Of a stretch of DNA of 34,221 nucleotides, positions 14,830 to 23,841 are shown in pieces. How positions within the stretch are numbered: position 1 is the stretch's first letter; every line of letters begins with the position of its first letter. This DNA comes from Clostridia bacterium (GTDB lineage: Bacteria > Bacillota > Clostridia > Oscillospirales > Butyricicoccaceae): positions 1-34,221 of the forward strand of contig JAFQTO010000009.1 in assembly GCA_017408985.1 (NCBI GenBank). The letters run 5' to 3'. The notes beneath the pieces are model-generated. The model saw nothing but the letters and a program-made list of their open reading frames with translations, made no database searches and was not told where the DNA came from. The position numbers and the translations under genes were made by a program.

Positions 14830-16643
14830 TTGTGCTCTCCTTCAAAATAATCTATGATATTCTGCGCCGTGTCACGGGGTACTACCCTGCACAGCCGGTC
14901 AAAGTCTGCTTGTGAAATGGCTTTTACGGTGCCGAAGTGCTTCAGCAGGTCTTTTTTGCGCTTTTCGCCCACGCCCGCTATTTTGTCCAGCACGGAGGCT
15001 TTGGTCTTGGCAGAGCGCACCGTCTGATGATACTCCACGGCAAACCGATGGGTCTCCTCCTGTATCCTGCCGATGAGCGCAAACAGCGCAGGAGTGGCCG
15101 ACAGATGTATCTCCTGCCCATCGGGGGAAACGAGTCCCCGTGTGCGGTGCTTTGAGTCCTTGACCATACCGAATACCGGTATGCTGAGACTGCGCTTACT
15201 GAGCTGCTCTTTTGCCGCAAGGGTCTGGGTGATGCCGCCGTCCATCAGAAGCAGGTCGGGCAGGGGCAAAAATCCCTCATCGCCCGAAAGCGCTCTGTCC
15301 AGCCGCCTGCCCAGCACCTCCGCTATTGCGGCAGGGTCGTCGCCGGGGGGCGCGTCTTTTATCTTGAACTTCCTGTAACTGCCCTTCTGCGGCTTGCCCA
15401 GAACGTGTACTGTCATAGACGCCACCGCATCCGCACCTGCCGTATTGGAGATATCTATAGCCTCTATCCTGCGGGGCAGGGGGATATTCAGCATCTCGCC
15501 CAGAGCCTCAAGGGTCTTTTGCGAGTGCTGTTCTTTTTTCTCCAGCAGCTCCAACTCCTGCTGTGCGTTTTCGCGGGCGAGGGCGGTCATTTTTGCCTTA
15601 CTGCCCTTTTGGGGCACGAGCAGGGTGCATTTTGATCCGCGCAGGGCGGTGAGCTGGGTTTGGGTAAGCTCCATATTTTCGATCTCGCAGGGCAGATATA
15701 TCTCGCGCGGAGCGGTGTTGAGCAGGGGATAATACTGATTGATAAAACTCTCGATATCCTTTTTCTCATCCTCGCTGTCTGCCCCGTCAAAGAATATTAT
15801 CCGCTTGCCTATCAGCGCACCGTCCGAATAGCTGAGGGAGGCGACACATCCTCTCGTGCCCTTGCAGGCGTAGCCGATGGCGTCTGCCGATGCAAGCATA
15901 CTTGCCGATACTATGTTGTCCTGCCTGAGCTTGCTTATGGTGTGCAGTCGGTCGCGGATGGACGCCGCACGCTCAAACTCAAGAGCCTGCGCCGCCTGCT
16001 CCATCTCGGAGTGAAGCTGTTTCTCCAATGCGGCGCTTTTACCGCCGAAAAGCATACATACCTGCTCTACCCGCTTTCGGTAATCCTCAACCGATACCTC
16101 GCCCGTGCATACGCCGCAGCACTTGCCTATATGATAGCGCAGGCAGGGACGCTCTTTTCCTATATCGCGGGGAAATTTGCGTGAGCAGGTGGGCAGCGCG
16201 AACAGATCGTTTACCGCCTTGAGCGCGGCATTTGCGGTGCCTCTGCCGCCGTACGGGCCAAAATATCTGCCCGTCTTTTCCCGCCTGTTCTCTACCGAAA
16301 ACCGCGGATAATCCCCGTTGTCCAGCCTGATAAACGGGTAGCCCTTGTCGTCTTTGAGCAGAATGTTGTATTTGGGCTTGTATTTTTTGATAAGAGTGTT
16401 TTCAAGCAGCAGGGCGTCAAGCTCGGTGGGGGCGTTTATGACCTCAAAATCAAAGACGTTCTGCACCATTCTGGAGGTCTTGAAGGTGTGGTTTGCACCG
16501 CGCATAAAATACTGGCTGACACGGTTTTTCAGCGCCTTTGCCTTGCCTACGTAGATAACGTCGCCCTGACGGCTGCGCATAATATATACGCCGGGAGTGA
16601 GGGGCAGGGTATTGGCTTTTTCTCTCAGTTTGTCAAGCAGCAC
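14826..16643 (-). CDS. uvrC: Excinuclease ABC subunit C
   Basis: 605 residues from a GTG at 16643 behind AGGAGGGGG. Domains in order are an N-terminal GIY-YIG nuclease (TPGVYIMRSRQGDVIYVGKA), a cysteine-containing region, a UVR motif, an RNase H-like EndoV domain starting AIDISNTAGADAVASM, and the C-terminal helix-hairpin-helix pair (IAGVGEKRKKDLLKHFG). UvrC makes both incisions in nucleotide excision repair with UvrAB. Being next to the SOS polymerase operon, though on the other strand, it adds to a repair-rich section. No SOS box was found at its own start. A TATAAT on the minus strand (16671-16666) lies upstream, with no good -35. Confidence 0.96.
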   Translation of the reverse strand: MLLDKLREKANTLPLTPGVYIMRSRQGDVIYVGKAKALKNRVSQYFMRGANHTFKTSRMVQNVFDFEVINAPTELDALLLENTLIKKYKPKYNILLKDDKGYPFIRLDNGDYPRFSVENRREKTGRYFGPYGGRGTANAALKAVNDLFALPTCSRKFPRDIGKERPCLRYHIGKCCGVCTGEVSVEDYRKRVEQVCMLFGGKSAALEKQLHSEMEQAAQALEFERAASIRDRLHTISKLRQDNIVSASMLASADAIGYACKGTRGCVASLSYSDGALIGKRIIFFDGADSEDEKKDIESFINQYYPLLNTAPREIYLPCEIENMELTQTQLTALRGSKCTLLVPQKGSKAKMTALARENAQQELELLEKKEQHSQKTLEALGEMLNIPLPRRIEAIDISNTAGADAVASMTVHVLGKPQKGSYRKFKIKDAPPGDDPAAIAEVLGRRLDRALSGDEGFLPLPDLLLMDGGITQTLAAKEQLSKRSLSIPVFGMVKDSKHRTRGLVSPDGQEIHLSATPALFALIGRIQEETHRFAVEYHQTVRSAKTKASVLDKIAGVGEKRKKDLLKHFGTVKAISQADFDRLCRVVPRDTAQNIIDYFEGEHK

Positions 16644-16678
16644 GCGCTCCCCCTCCTTTGTGCTTATTATAAGTCAAT

Positions 16679-16706
16679 GCGCCGCATTTAATCCTAAATG
16701 CGGCGC
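16679..16706 (-). terminator. Strong hairpin between the HPr-like gene and uvrC
   Basis: A perfect 12-base inverted repeat, GCGCCGCATTTA (16679-16690) and TAAATGCGGCGC (16695-16706), has a 4-base loop. It follows the HPr-like stop on the minus strand. There is no T-run after it, so termination may be partial and some read-through into uvrC is possible. Confidence 0.55.
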
Positions 16707-16734
16707 TCACAAGCATCATATATATGCAGAACGA

Positions 16735-16998
16735 TTATTCGCCAAAGTTTCCGGCGATAAGGCTGCACAGAGCATTAACGGCATCTTCCTCATCGGGGCC
16801 TTCTGCCGAGATGGTGATGGTACTGCCCTTGATGATGCCAAGAGACAGAACGCCCAGCAGACTCTTGGCGTTGACCTTGCGGTCATCTCTCTCGACCATA
16901 ACGGTGCTGCGATACTCATTTGCCTTCTGGATAAAGAAGGTTGCAGGTCTTGCGTAAAGTCCTACTTCGTTATTAACGGTTGCTTCTTTGGAAAACAT
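16735..16998 (-). CDS. HPr-family protein with Tyr in place of His15 (Crh-like)
   Basis: 87 residues from the ATG at 16998, which has GAGG seven bases upstream. The ATG at 17004 is too close to it. With this start the numbering matches classical HPr exactly. The phosphorylated histidine of the GLHARPAT motif is replaced by Tyr (GLYARPAT, Tyr15), while the regulatory serine is kept at 46 (VNAKSLLG). Without His15 it cannot carry phosphate from enzyme I to PTS sugars in the usual way. With Ser46 it could still be a target of HPr kinase and act with CcpA, like B. subtilis Crh, which has Gln at 15. It is a single-gene unit with its own promoter. Confidence 0.85.
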   Translation of the reverse strand: MFSKEATVNNEVGLYARPATFFIQKANEYRSTVMVERDDRKVNAKSLLGVLSLGIIKGSTITISAEGPDEEDAVNALCSLIAGNFGE

Positions 16999-17058
16999 AT
17001 ACATACCTCAATTCCGCTCGTCGCTCGTTATGAGCAAAGAGAATTTCTAATACACAAT

Positions 17059-17087
17059 ATAATATCATACTTATATGATATTTTCAA
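17059..17087 (-). promoter_or_regulatory. Promoter of the HPr-like gene with an embedded inverted repeat
   Basis: On the minus strand, TTGAAA (17087-17082) and TATTAT (17064-17059) are separated by 17 bases. A perfect 9-base inverted repeat with a 4-base centre, AATATCATA (17061-17069) and TATGATATT (17074-17082), fills the spacer and overlaps both hexamers. It is an obvious candidate operator. The remaining intergenic sequence up to mutS2 (17088-17213) holds a short palindrome GGGATATCCC and A/T-runs but no clear terminator. Confidence 0.6.
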
Positions 17088-17213
17088 CATATTTTTTGAA
17101 ACAATATTCGTGTTTACCTATACCCGCGGTGCAAAAAACGGCCGATCTTGTGCTTTTTTGTGTGAAGGAGCCTCTCACACCTGCAAAAACCGAGGGATAT
17201 CCCAAAAAATTTT

Positions 17214-19586
17214 TTATTTGAGGAATACCACGGTGACGCCCATCTCGCCCTCGCCGTACAGTCCGTTGCGGAAGCTTTTGACCTGCTTGCATAGTCTCAA
17301 CCAGCTCTGGATCTTCTGCCTGAGTACGCCCGTGCCCTTGCCGTGGATAATGGTCACCGACTCAAGATGCAGACGGAAAGCGTTGTCTATATACCGCTCT
17401 ATCTCCATTATGGCATCGTCAGCCGTCTGACCGCGCACGTCGATGGAGCTTGCCACCGACTGTGCCGCAGGGGTGCGGGCTACGTGCCTGAGCTCGGGCT
17501 TTTTCTTCTCGATGCGCGTGTCGATAAGCCTCAGATCGTCAAGCTTGACCGTCAGCTTCATAATACCTGCCTGCAGGCGCACCTCATTGCCCTTGGGTGC
17601 TTCAAGCACGGTGGCTTTTGTGCCCGTAGACACTATCTCCACCTCGTCGCCTGCAACAAGGGGACGGGGCAGGGGCTCGGCACGGCGCAGGGGCTGAGCG
17701 GCGTTCAGCTTGCTCTCGGCCTCGTTGAGCTGACCGCGCATGGCGGCGCGTGCCGCCGAAAGATTGGTATCCTCGCCCTTTTTCGCCTGCTCGCGGAGCT
17801 TGCGTGCATCGTTGAGTGTCATATCGGCGGCGGCGCGGGCATTGTGGATTATCTCCTTTGCCTCATTCCGTGCGCTTTGCAGCAGCTTTTCGCGTTCAAG
17901 CTCCACCGTTTTGAGCTTTTCTTCGGCATCGCGCAAAAGCTCCTCCGCGCGGCGCTTTTGCTTTTCTGCCGTTTCTATGCGGCTTTCAAGAGCCTGACGC
18001 TTTTCGTCCAGAGATGCGATGACCTCTTCAAACCTGCGGCTTGAGTTGTCTATACGGGAGTCGGCGGCGTTGATGATATTTTCGGGCAGGCCAAGCCTGC
18101 GTGATATGGCGAATGCGTTTGACTTGCCGGGCACGCCGAACACAAGCTTGTAGGTGGGCATCAGGGTGCTGACGTCAAACTCGCAGGAGGCGTTCTCAAC
18201 CCCCTCGGTCTCAAGCGCGTAGACCTTGAGCTCGGCATAGTGGGTGGTAGCGGCGACCCGTGCGCCCTGCGCTCTCAGCTGTTCGATAACAGCCACGGCC
18301 AGCGCCGCACCCTCAACGGGGTCGGTGCCCGCGCCCAGCTCGTCAAGAAGCACCAGCACACCGCGTCGCGCGCTGCGGCATATCTCCACGATGGTTCGCA
18401 TATGGGACGAAAAGGTACTCAGCGACTGTTCGATGCTCTGCTCGTCACCGATATCGGCATATATCTCCTCACAGATGCTGATGCGGCTCTCGTCAGATGC
18501 GGGAATGAACAGGCCGCACTGTGCCATAAGGGTCAAAAGCCCCAGAGTCTTGATGCTGACCGTCTTGCCGCCCGTATTGGGGCCGGTGATGACCACCGTG
18601 TCGGTCTTTCCGCCGATATAGAAACTGATGGGTACGGCTTTGTCCTTACTCAGCAGGGGATGGCGGGCGCGTTTTATTTCGGTCCTGCCCTGTTCGCACA
18701 GCTGAGGGCGGTTTGCCTCCATGGAGTAGGCAAGCTTTGCCCGCGCGAATATAAAGTCCAGTGCGCATAAAAGCTCGTAGTCGCGCATGATCTGATGGAC
18801 AAACTGCCCTGCCTCAAGCGAAAGCTCGGAGAGTATGCGTTCCATCTCGGCCTCTTCTTTGGCACTCAGTACACGGATGTTGTTGTTGAGCTCGACGACG
18901 GCGGCAGGCTCAATGAACAGAGTGGCGCCGCTGGAGCTGATATCGTGAACAAGTCCGCCGAAAGAAGAGCGGTACTCGGCTTTGACGGGCACCACGAACC
19001 GTCCCGAGCGCTGTGTAACGATGTTGTCCTGAAGCATTTTGGAGTAGGTCACAGACCCGGTAATACCGGCAAGCACGTCGCGCACCTTGCTTGACGCCGT
19101 GCGTATCTGCCTGCGTATCTGATACAGCTCGCTTGATGCGCTGTCTGCCATCTCCTCGGGGGAGATGATGCAGGAGGTTATCCTGTCCTCCAGATACTTG
19201 TTGCCGGAGAGTGCGGCGAACCTCTCGTCCAGCGCCGTGCGCTGACCCTTGCGCTCGCTTGCGTAGTCACGGGTGACCCGTGCGCATCTTAAAAGGGCGG
19301 CAAGGTCCAGAAGCTCCGCCATATTCAGCACGCCGCCCTTGTCAAGTCTGTCCAGCGCCGAGGAAATATCCTTGAGCCCCGAAAAACCGGGTGAGCCGAA
19401 CATTCCGGCAAGCAGTACCGCGTCGGCTGTCTCCTGAAGCAGCTTTTCGCACTCGTAGAGAGAGGGGAGAGGCCGCAGAGCCAGACACATCTGCTTTGCT
19501 CTGTCGCTGAAAGCGTGGCTCGAGAGCCGCTCAAGTACCTTGGGCAACTCAAGTACGTGTATGGATTTTTCAAAAAGCATATTCAT
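17214..19586 (-). CDS. mutS2: Endonuclease MutS2
   Basis: 790 residues, as in B. subtilis MutS2 (785). A core/lever helical region lies before the ATPase domain, which has Walker A GPNTGGKT at 335-342 and Walker B LVLLDELGAGTDP. A long coiled-coil insertion follows (about 510-640). The C-terminal Smr nuclease domain begins at DVRGQT (716) and includes HGKGTG (748-753). MutS2 suppresses recombination and, in Bacillus, rescues collided ribosomes by splitting them. The Smr motif is intact. The start at 19586 has GGAG seven bases upstream and overlaps recO by 4 bases. Confidence 0.95.
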   Translation of the reverse strand: MNMLFEKSIHVLELPKVLERLSSHAFSDRAKQMCLALRPLPSLYECEKLLQETADAVLLAGMFGSPGFSGLKDISSALDRLDKGGVLNMAELLDLAALLRCARVTRDYASERKGQRTALDERFAALSGNKYLEDRITSCIISPEEMADSASSELYQIRRQIRTASSKVRDVLAGITGSVTYSKMLQDNIVTQRSGRFVVPVKAEYRSSFGGLVHDISSSGATLFIEPAAVVELNNNIRVLSAKEEAEMERILSELSLEAGQFVHQIMRDYELLCALDFIFARAKLAYSMEANRPQLCEQGRTEIKRARHPLLSKDKAVPISFYIGGKTDTVVITGPNTGGKTVSIKTLGLLTLMAQCGLFIPASDESRISICEEIYADIGDEQSIEQSLSTFSSHMRTIVEICRSARRGVLVLLDELGAGTDPVEGAALAVAVIEQLRAQGARVAATTHYAELKVYALETEGVENASCEFDVSTLMPTYKLVFGVPGKSNAFAISRRLGLPENIINAADSRIDNSSRRFEEVIASLDEKRQALESRIETAEKQKRRAEELLRDAEEKLKTVELEREKLLQSARNEAKEIIHNARAAADMTLNDARKLREQAKKGEDTNLSAARAAMRGQLNEAESKLNAAQPLRRAEPLPRPLVAGDEVEIVSTGTKATVLEAPKGNEVRLQAGIMKLTVKLDDLRLIDTRIEKKKPELRHVARTPAAQSVASSIDVRGQTADDAIMEIERYIDNAFRLHLESVTIIHGKGTGVLRQKIQSWLRLCKQVKSFRNGLYGEGEMGVTVVFLK

Positions 19587-20326
19587 ATCTTTTCTCCGAG
19601 ACTGTAGTAAAAATCGAGGGTTTTGAAACTGCGCTCAAGACAGCTTCTCAGATATCTGCCCGAAAACTCGGACAGAGCGCGGGCGTCGGCATCGGTAAGG
19701 GTGACCTGCAGCAGCTTTTTAAGTTCGCAGGACACAAAATGCCGTGCCGCCGTCAGTGAGCTTACGCTCAGGTCGATGCCGTATCGGGGCGCACACTCAA
19801 GACAGTATACCTCGCCCTTTTCCGCAACGGCCCTGCCGCCGTTTACGAGACAGCCGCAGAGAGCGCAGGAGTTGAGGTCGGGCTCGTAGCCGCTGAGGGC
19901 AACAAATCTCAGCTCAAACGCCGCCTTGACAAGCTCGCAGGGGTATCTGTTTGATGACAGCGCGTACAGACAGTTGAGTGCAAGCCGCAAAAGTTCACAG
20001 CTTCCCTCCGCCTGATCCTCCTCCTGATTCGCCAGCACGTCGGCAAAATATGACGCCAGCGCCATTGAGTGCAGGTCGGCGCGCAGTCCCTCAAACTGCT
20101 CTACGATGTGAGCCTCGTTGAGAGTGTATCTGCCGTCCTTTTCAAACAGCACCATATCCGAACAGCAGAACAGCTGACACGCCGAAGCGAGGGTGCTGTT
20201 TTTGCGTACAGCGCCCCGTGCCTTGACGGTTATTCTGCCCAGCTTGTCCGACAGCAGGGTAAGTATGCGGTCGGAATCACGGTATGGCACGCTTCGTATT
20301 ACCAGCGCCCGTGTGGAAACGTACAT
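19583..20326 (-). CDS. recO: DNA repair protein RecO
   Basis: 247 residues from the ATG at 20326, behind AAAGGGAG. The TTG just upstream is not needed. The N-terminal OB-fold (TRALVIRSVPYRDSDRILTLLS, then GRITVKARGAVR) is followed by a helical domain with the zinc site CALCG and YCLECAPRYG, both CX2C pairs intact. RecO loads RecA together with RecF and RecR and anneals strands. The order era-recO follows the common Firmicutes arrangement. era ends 12 bases upstream of its start, in the same direction. Confidence 0.94.
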   Translation of the reverse strand: MYVSTRALVIRSVPYRDSDRILTLLSDKLGRITVKARGAVRKNSTLASACQLFCCSDMVLFEKDGRYTLNEAHIVEQFEGLRADLHSMALASYFADVLANQEEDQAEGSCELLRLALNCLYALSSNRYPCELVKAAFELRFVALSGYEPDLNSCALCGCLVNGGRAVAEKGEVYCLECAPRYGIDLSVSSLTAARHFVSCELKKLLQVTLTDADARALSEFSGRYLRSCLERSFKTLDFYYSLGEKI

Positions 20327-20338
20327 CAAAAACTCCCT

Positions 20339-21229
20339 TTAGTCGTTGTAGTAGCCGAAATTGCGCACCTGTGCGGGGTTGTTGCGCCAGTCCTCCTTGA
20401 CCTTGACCCACAGCTGCAAAAACACCTTCCTGCCCAGCTTCTTTTCCATATCCGAGCGGGCAAGCGCGCCGATGCGCTTGAGCATATCGCCCTTTTTGCC
20501 GATGATGATGCCCTTGTGGCTGGCTCTCTCACAGTAGATGACCGCAGATATCTCGGCAAGAGCTTCACCTATGTCGTACTGCTCTATCTCAACGGCAACA
20601 CCGTGGGGTATCTCCTTGTCCAGACACATAAGCAGCTTTTCGCGCACCAATTCTGCGGCAAACGCGCGGGCAGGCTGATCGGACAGCATATCGTCGGGGT
20701 ACAGCTGGGGCGACTCTATGCACATAGAGCAGAGTATTTTGGCAAGCTCCTCCACACCGTCGCGGTTGCGTGCCGACAGAGGAACTATATGGTCAAAACC
20801 GCACGCCTCGCTGTAGAGCCTGATGACTTCCAAAAGCTCGTCCTTTTCCTTGACGGTGTCTATCTTGTTGATGACCAGGACAGCGGGCATCTTCTCCGCC
20901 TTTATACGGTCTATAAGCATCTGCTCGGGGATACCGATACGCGCCACGGGCTCCACTATCAGTATAGCGGCGTCCACGTCGCTGACCGTGTCCTCAATGA
21001 CTTTAGTCATAAAATCGCCCAGACGGTTGCGTGCTTTGTGCAGACCGGGTGTGTCCATAAACACCAGCTGACAGTCGTCTATATTGCGGATACCCGTGAT
21101 GCGTGTACGGGTGGTCTGAGGCTTTTGGGAAACGATACTCACCTTGGTCTTGCACAGCGCGTTGAGCAGGGTGCTTTTGCCTGCGTTGGGTCTGCCCACG
21201 ATGGAGAATATACCGGTTTTCGTTATCAT
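20339..21229 (-). CDS. era: GTPase Era
   Basis: 296 residues. G1 is GRPNAGKS at 12-19, G2 TTRTR, G3 DTPG, G4 NKID, and the C-terminal KH domain contains KVFLQLWVKVKEDWRNN. Era binds the 3' end of 16S rRNA and couples 30S maturation to growth. It starts two bases after the ybeY stop, with AAAGGAAAT as the ribosome binding site. The cluster ybeY-era-recO is conserved in Firmicutes. Confidence 0.97.
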   Translation of the reverse strand: MITKTGIFSIVGRPNAGKSTLLNALCKTKVSIVSQKPQTTRTRITGIRNIDDCQLVFMDTPGLHKARNRLGDFMTKVIEDTVSDVDAAILIVEPVARIGIPEQMLIDRIKAEKMPAVLVINKIDTVKEKDELLEVIRLYSEACGFDHIVPLSARNRDGVEELAKILCSMCIESPQLYPDDMLSDQPARAFAAELVREKLLMCLDKEIPHGVAVEIEQYDIGEALAEISAVIYCERASHKGIIIGKKGDMLKRIGALARSDMEKKLGRKVFLQLWVKVKEDWRNNPAQVRNFGYYND

Positions 21230-21231
21230 AT

Positions 21232-21714
21232 TTATTTCCTTTCAAGCCCAAGCTTTTTCAGTATTTTTTCTTCTTTTTCACGCATAGCGGCCTGCTCGGC
21301 ACCCTCATCCACGTGGTCAAAGCCCAGCAGATGCAGAATGCTGTGTACGGTCAGATATGCGCACTCTCTGGCAAATCCGTGGCCGAACTCCCTTGCCTGC
21401 TCCCGTGCGCGGTCGGTACAGATGACCATATCGCCTATCTCAAGCTCGCCCCGCTCGGTCAGGCAGGGGATTTTTTCTCTGCACTCGCCTCTGTAATAGT
21501 CCATCATCGGAAAAGAAAGCACGTCGGTGACTCTGTCTATGCCTCGGTGGGTATTATTAAGCTCCCGTATCTCATCGCCCGACACCAGCTGAATATATAC
21601 GAACCCGTCACGGGTGTAGTTAAACTCGCCGTAGGCGGCTTTGGCAGCCAGACGTATGAGAGTTTTGACTCCGTCCGTGCCCTCGCCGGAGATATTAACC
21701 TTTAGCTTTGCCAT
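21232..21714 (-). CDS. ybeY: Endoribonuclease YbeY
   Basis: 160 residues from the ATG at 21714 (MAKLKVNISG), with GAAGGG upstream. The longer frame reaching 21747 would lie further inside phoH and lacks family similarity. The metal-binding motif HSILHLLGFDH near the C-terminus places the ligands at H124, H128 and H134. The region RVTDVLSFPM is also diagnostic. YbeY is a zinc-dependent RNase needed for 16S rRNA 3' maturation and quality control. It overlaps phoH by 20 bases, the usual coupling. Confidence 0.94.
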   Translation of the reverse strand: MAKLKVNISGEGTDGVKTLIRLAAKAAYGEFNYTRDGFVYIQLVSGDEIRELNNTHRGIDRVTDVLSFPMMDYYRGECREKIPCLTERGELEIGDMVICTDRAREQAREFGHGFARECAYLTVHSILHLLGFDHVDEGAEQAAMREKEEKILKKLGLERK

Positions 21715-22675
21715 GTTCGCCCTTCTTTCCCGCGGCTTTCTTCTCATAAGCCAGAATTATCCTGCTGACCAGCTCGTGACGGACAACGTCACGGTGGTCA
21801 AGATTGCATATAGCGATATCGTCAATGCCCGCAAGCACGTTTATAGCCTCTTTGAGACCGCTCTTTTTGCCGTCGGGCAGGTCTATCTGTGTCACGTCGC
21901 CGGTGATGACCACCTTTGAGCCCATACCCATACGGGTGAGAAACATCTTCATCTGCTCGGAGGTGGTGTTCTGTGCCTCGTCAAGAATGATAAACGCATC
22001 GTCCAGCGTCCGTCCGCGCATATACGCCAGAGGCGCCACCTCGATATTGCCCCGCTCCATATATCTCTGAAAAGCCTCCGCACCCATCATATCGAACAGC
22101 GCGTCGTACAGCGGGCGCAGGTAGGGGTCTACCTTGTTGTGCAGGTCACCGGGCAAAAATCCCAGCTTCTCGCCTGCCTCAACGGCAGGACGGGTGAGGA
22201 TGATTCGGTTGACCGTCTTCTGCCTGAATGCCGCAACCGCGCAGGCAACGGCAAGATAGGTCTTGCCCGTACCCGCAGGACCGACGCCCACGGTCATAAT
22301 ATTGGACTGCACCGCGTCCACGTACTTCTGCTGACCAACCGTCTTGGCTTTGACCGGCTTGCCGCGCATAGTCACGCAGATAACGTCCTTGCCCATCTGG
22401 CCTATCTGATCCTGCCTGCCGTCACGTACCATGGAGATAACGTAATTGACCCTCTGTGAGTCTATCTCCTCACCGCGGATGATAAGCTGCAAAAGCGCCT
22501 CCACAGCCTGCTTTGCCTGCATGGTATTCTCAGGTTCGCCCGAGATCTTGATCTGCTGGTCACGGTTGGTTATCACGACCCCGTACTCGTTGGACAGCAC
22601 CCTGAGGTTTTCGTCCAGCAGACCGAACAGGCTGGCAATATGCTCTACTCTGTCAACGCTTATCATCTGATCCAT
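21695..22675 (-). CDS. PhoH-family ATPase (PhoL type)
   Basis: 326 residues. After an N-terminal KH-like segment (about 20-70) comes the ATPase domain, with Walker A GPAGTGKT at 132-139 and Walker B FIILDEAQN. The position directly upstream of ybeY is the conserved home of PhoL. The role is probably in RNA metabolism, but the reaction is not established. GAGG lies 8 bases before the ATG at 22675, and an alternative ATG lies three codons later. yqfD ends 5 bases before its start. Confidence 0.92.
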   Translation of the reverse strand: MDQMISVDRVEHIASLFGLLDENLRVLSNEYGVVITNRDQQIKISGEPENTMQAKQAVEALLQLIIRGEEIDSQRVNYVISMVRDGRQDQIGQMGKDVICVTMRGKPVKAKTVGQQKYVDAVQSNIMTVGVGPAGTGKTYLAVACAVAAFRQKTVNRIILTRPAVEAGEKLGFLPGDLHNKVDPYLRPLYDALFDMMGAEAFQRYMERGNIEVAPLAYMRGRTLDDAFIILDEAQNTTSEQMKMFLTRMGMGSKVVITGDVTQIDLPDGKKSGLKEAINVLAGIDDIAICNLDHRDVVRHELVSRIILAYEKKAAGKKGEHGKAKG

Positions 22676-22680
22676 TTGCT

Positions 22681-23841
22681 CTACCTCGCAATTTCTATTC
22701 CTGTAGTTTCACTGCACTCAAGCCTCAGTATCCCCTCAAAAGCGCCATCCGTATCCAACAGCGTAAACTGACTGTCCGTTACCGTGGCGTAGGGCTTCTG
22801 CATCATAAACGCCGCCGTCATCCGCTCACGCATAAGCTGCTCTATGCTCTCTCTGTCTGCCTGATACTCGGACCGTGTACACTCGGTATAGGTCTCTGTG
22901 ATAAGGGTGACGGGGAGGGGAAAATCTTCTTTGAGTGACAGAGTTTTTCTCTCCGTACTCTTATAATACCACTTAAATCCGATACTTTCAATCAAATATA
23001 GCTTAACAGAGCGGTTTCCTACCACCAAATATCTCCGTTTTTTGACATTTTCGGTGGGCTTCAGCTCAAACAGCTCCTTTGCCACCGCGCATTTTCGGGT
23101 ATACAGGGTACGCACGTCTATCTCGGCATCGGCGCGAACGTAGCGCACGTTGCCCTTTTGGTCCACCATCTCGCCGGTTGCTATCAGATCGCCCTCGTAT
23201 ATGCTCTGCCACTTGCGCAGGTTTGACGTGCCGTTTTTTATCCGTATATCGGTTATTATGCCCGTAAGCCCGCTGACGATATCGCTGGTTTGGGGCGCGG
23301 GCGTAATATCGGCGCTTTCCGACCGCGGGTATACGGTGATATACGCCGTAGTGCCCTTGACGTTCACCGTCAAAAACGCCACGTCCTCGCTCTTTGACAT
23401 AACGGCGTTGCGTACAAGATGTGCCCGCACCTGCCTTATGGGCATACCGACATAAACCCCCGCCTCGGGCAGAAGCGCGCAGACTTCGGCGGTGTCAAAA
23501 TCCCCCGCAGCCGTCACCTGAATGTTCCACACCCTGCTTCCCATCACCCACAAAAGCGCCGCGGTCAGCGCAAGTCCCCCAATAAGCACGGGACGCCTCA
23601 GCAGCCGCCGAAGCGCAAATGGCGCGCCCCGCTTTTTAAGCACGTGCAAGGAGCAGTTTGCCCTGCGGCAGACACAGCGCAGCCGATACAGATTTTCGGG
23701 TGCGCACCAAAACTTCATATCCAGCCCGTCGGTGCGCTCAAGCCCCCACAGCGGTATGCCCCCGTCGGCACACAGCCGCAAAAACCGCTCGCAGTCCCCG
23801 CGGCAGACAAGGAGCAAACTGCCTCTTATCCATCGGGTCAA
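22681..23841 (-). CDS. yqfD: Sporulation protein YqfD
   Basis: 386 residues from a TTG at 23841, with GGAGG eight bases upstream inside the end of yqfC. The N-terminal cytoplasmic part begins IRGSLLLVCRGDCERFL. It is followed by a membrane segment (GGLALTAALLWVMGS, about 88-103) and a large extracytoplasmic part with the family phrases WNIQVTAAGDFDT and SIYEGDLIATGEMVDQKG. YqfD is required at an engulfment or cortex-related stage in the mother cell, and its biochemical role is unknown. It is in the conserved yqfC-yqfD-phoH order and overlaps yqfC by 4 bases. Confidence 0.9.
   Translation of the reverse strand: MTRWIRGSLLLVCRGDCERFLRLCADGGIPLWGLERTDGLDMKFWCAPENLYRLRCVCRRANCSLHVLKKRGAPFALRRLLRRPVLIGGLALTAALLWVMGSRVWNIQVTAAGDFDTAEVCALLPEAGVYVGMPIRQVRAHLVRNAVMSKSEDVAFLTVNVKGTTAYITVYPRSESADITPAPQTSDIVSGLTGIITDIRIKNGTSNLRKWQSIYEGDLIATGEMVDQKGNVRYVRADAEIDVRTLYTRKCAVAKELFELKPTENVKKRRYLVVGNRSVKLYLIESIGFKWYYKSTERKTLSLKEDFPLPVTLITETYTECTRSEYQADRESIEQLMRERMTAAFMMQKPYATVTDSQFTLLDTDGAFEGILRLECSETTGIEIAR

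Noticed and set aside
17138-17190. GTGTGA...TCACAC hairpin between mutS2 and the HPr-like gene
   Set aside because: The stem is only six bases and is not followed by a T-run on the minus strand, so it is not called a terminator.
20069-21496. A 475-codon plus-strand frame
   Set aside because: It is antisense to recO, era and ybeY, all three of which are clear genes with intact motifs.
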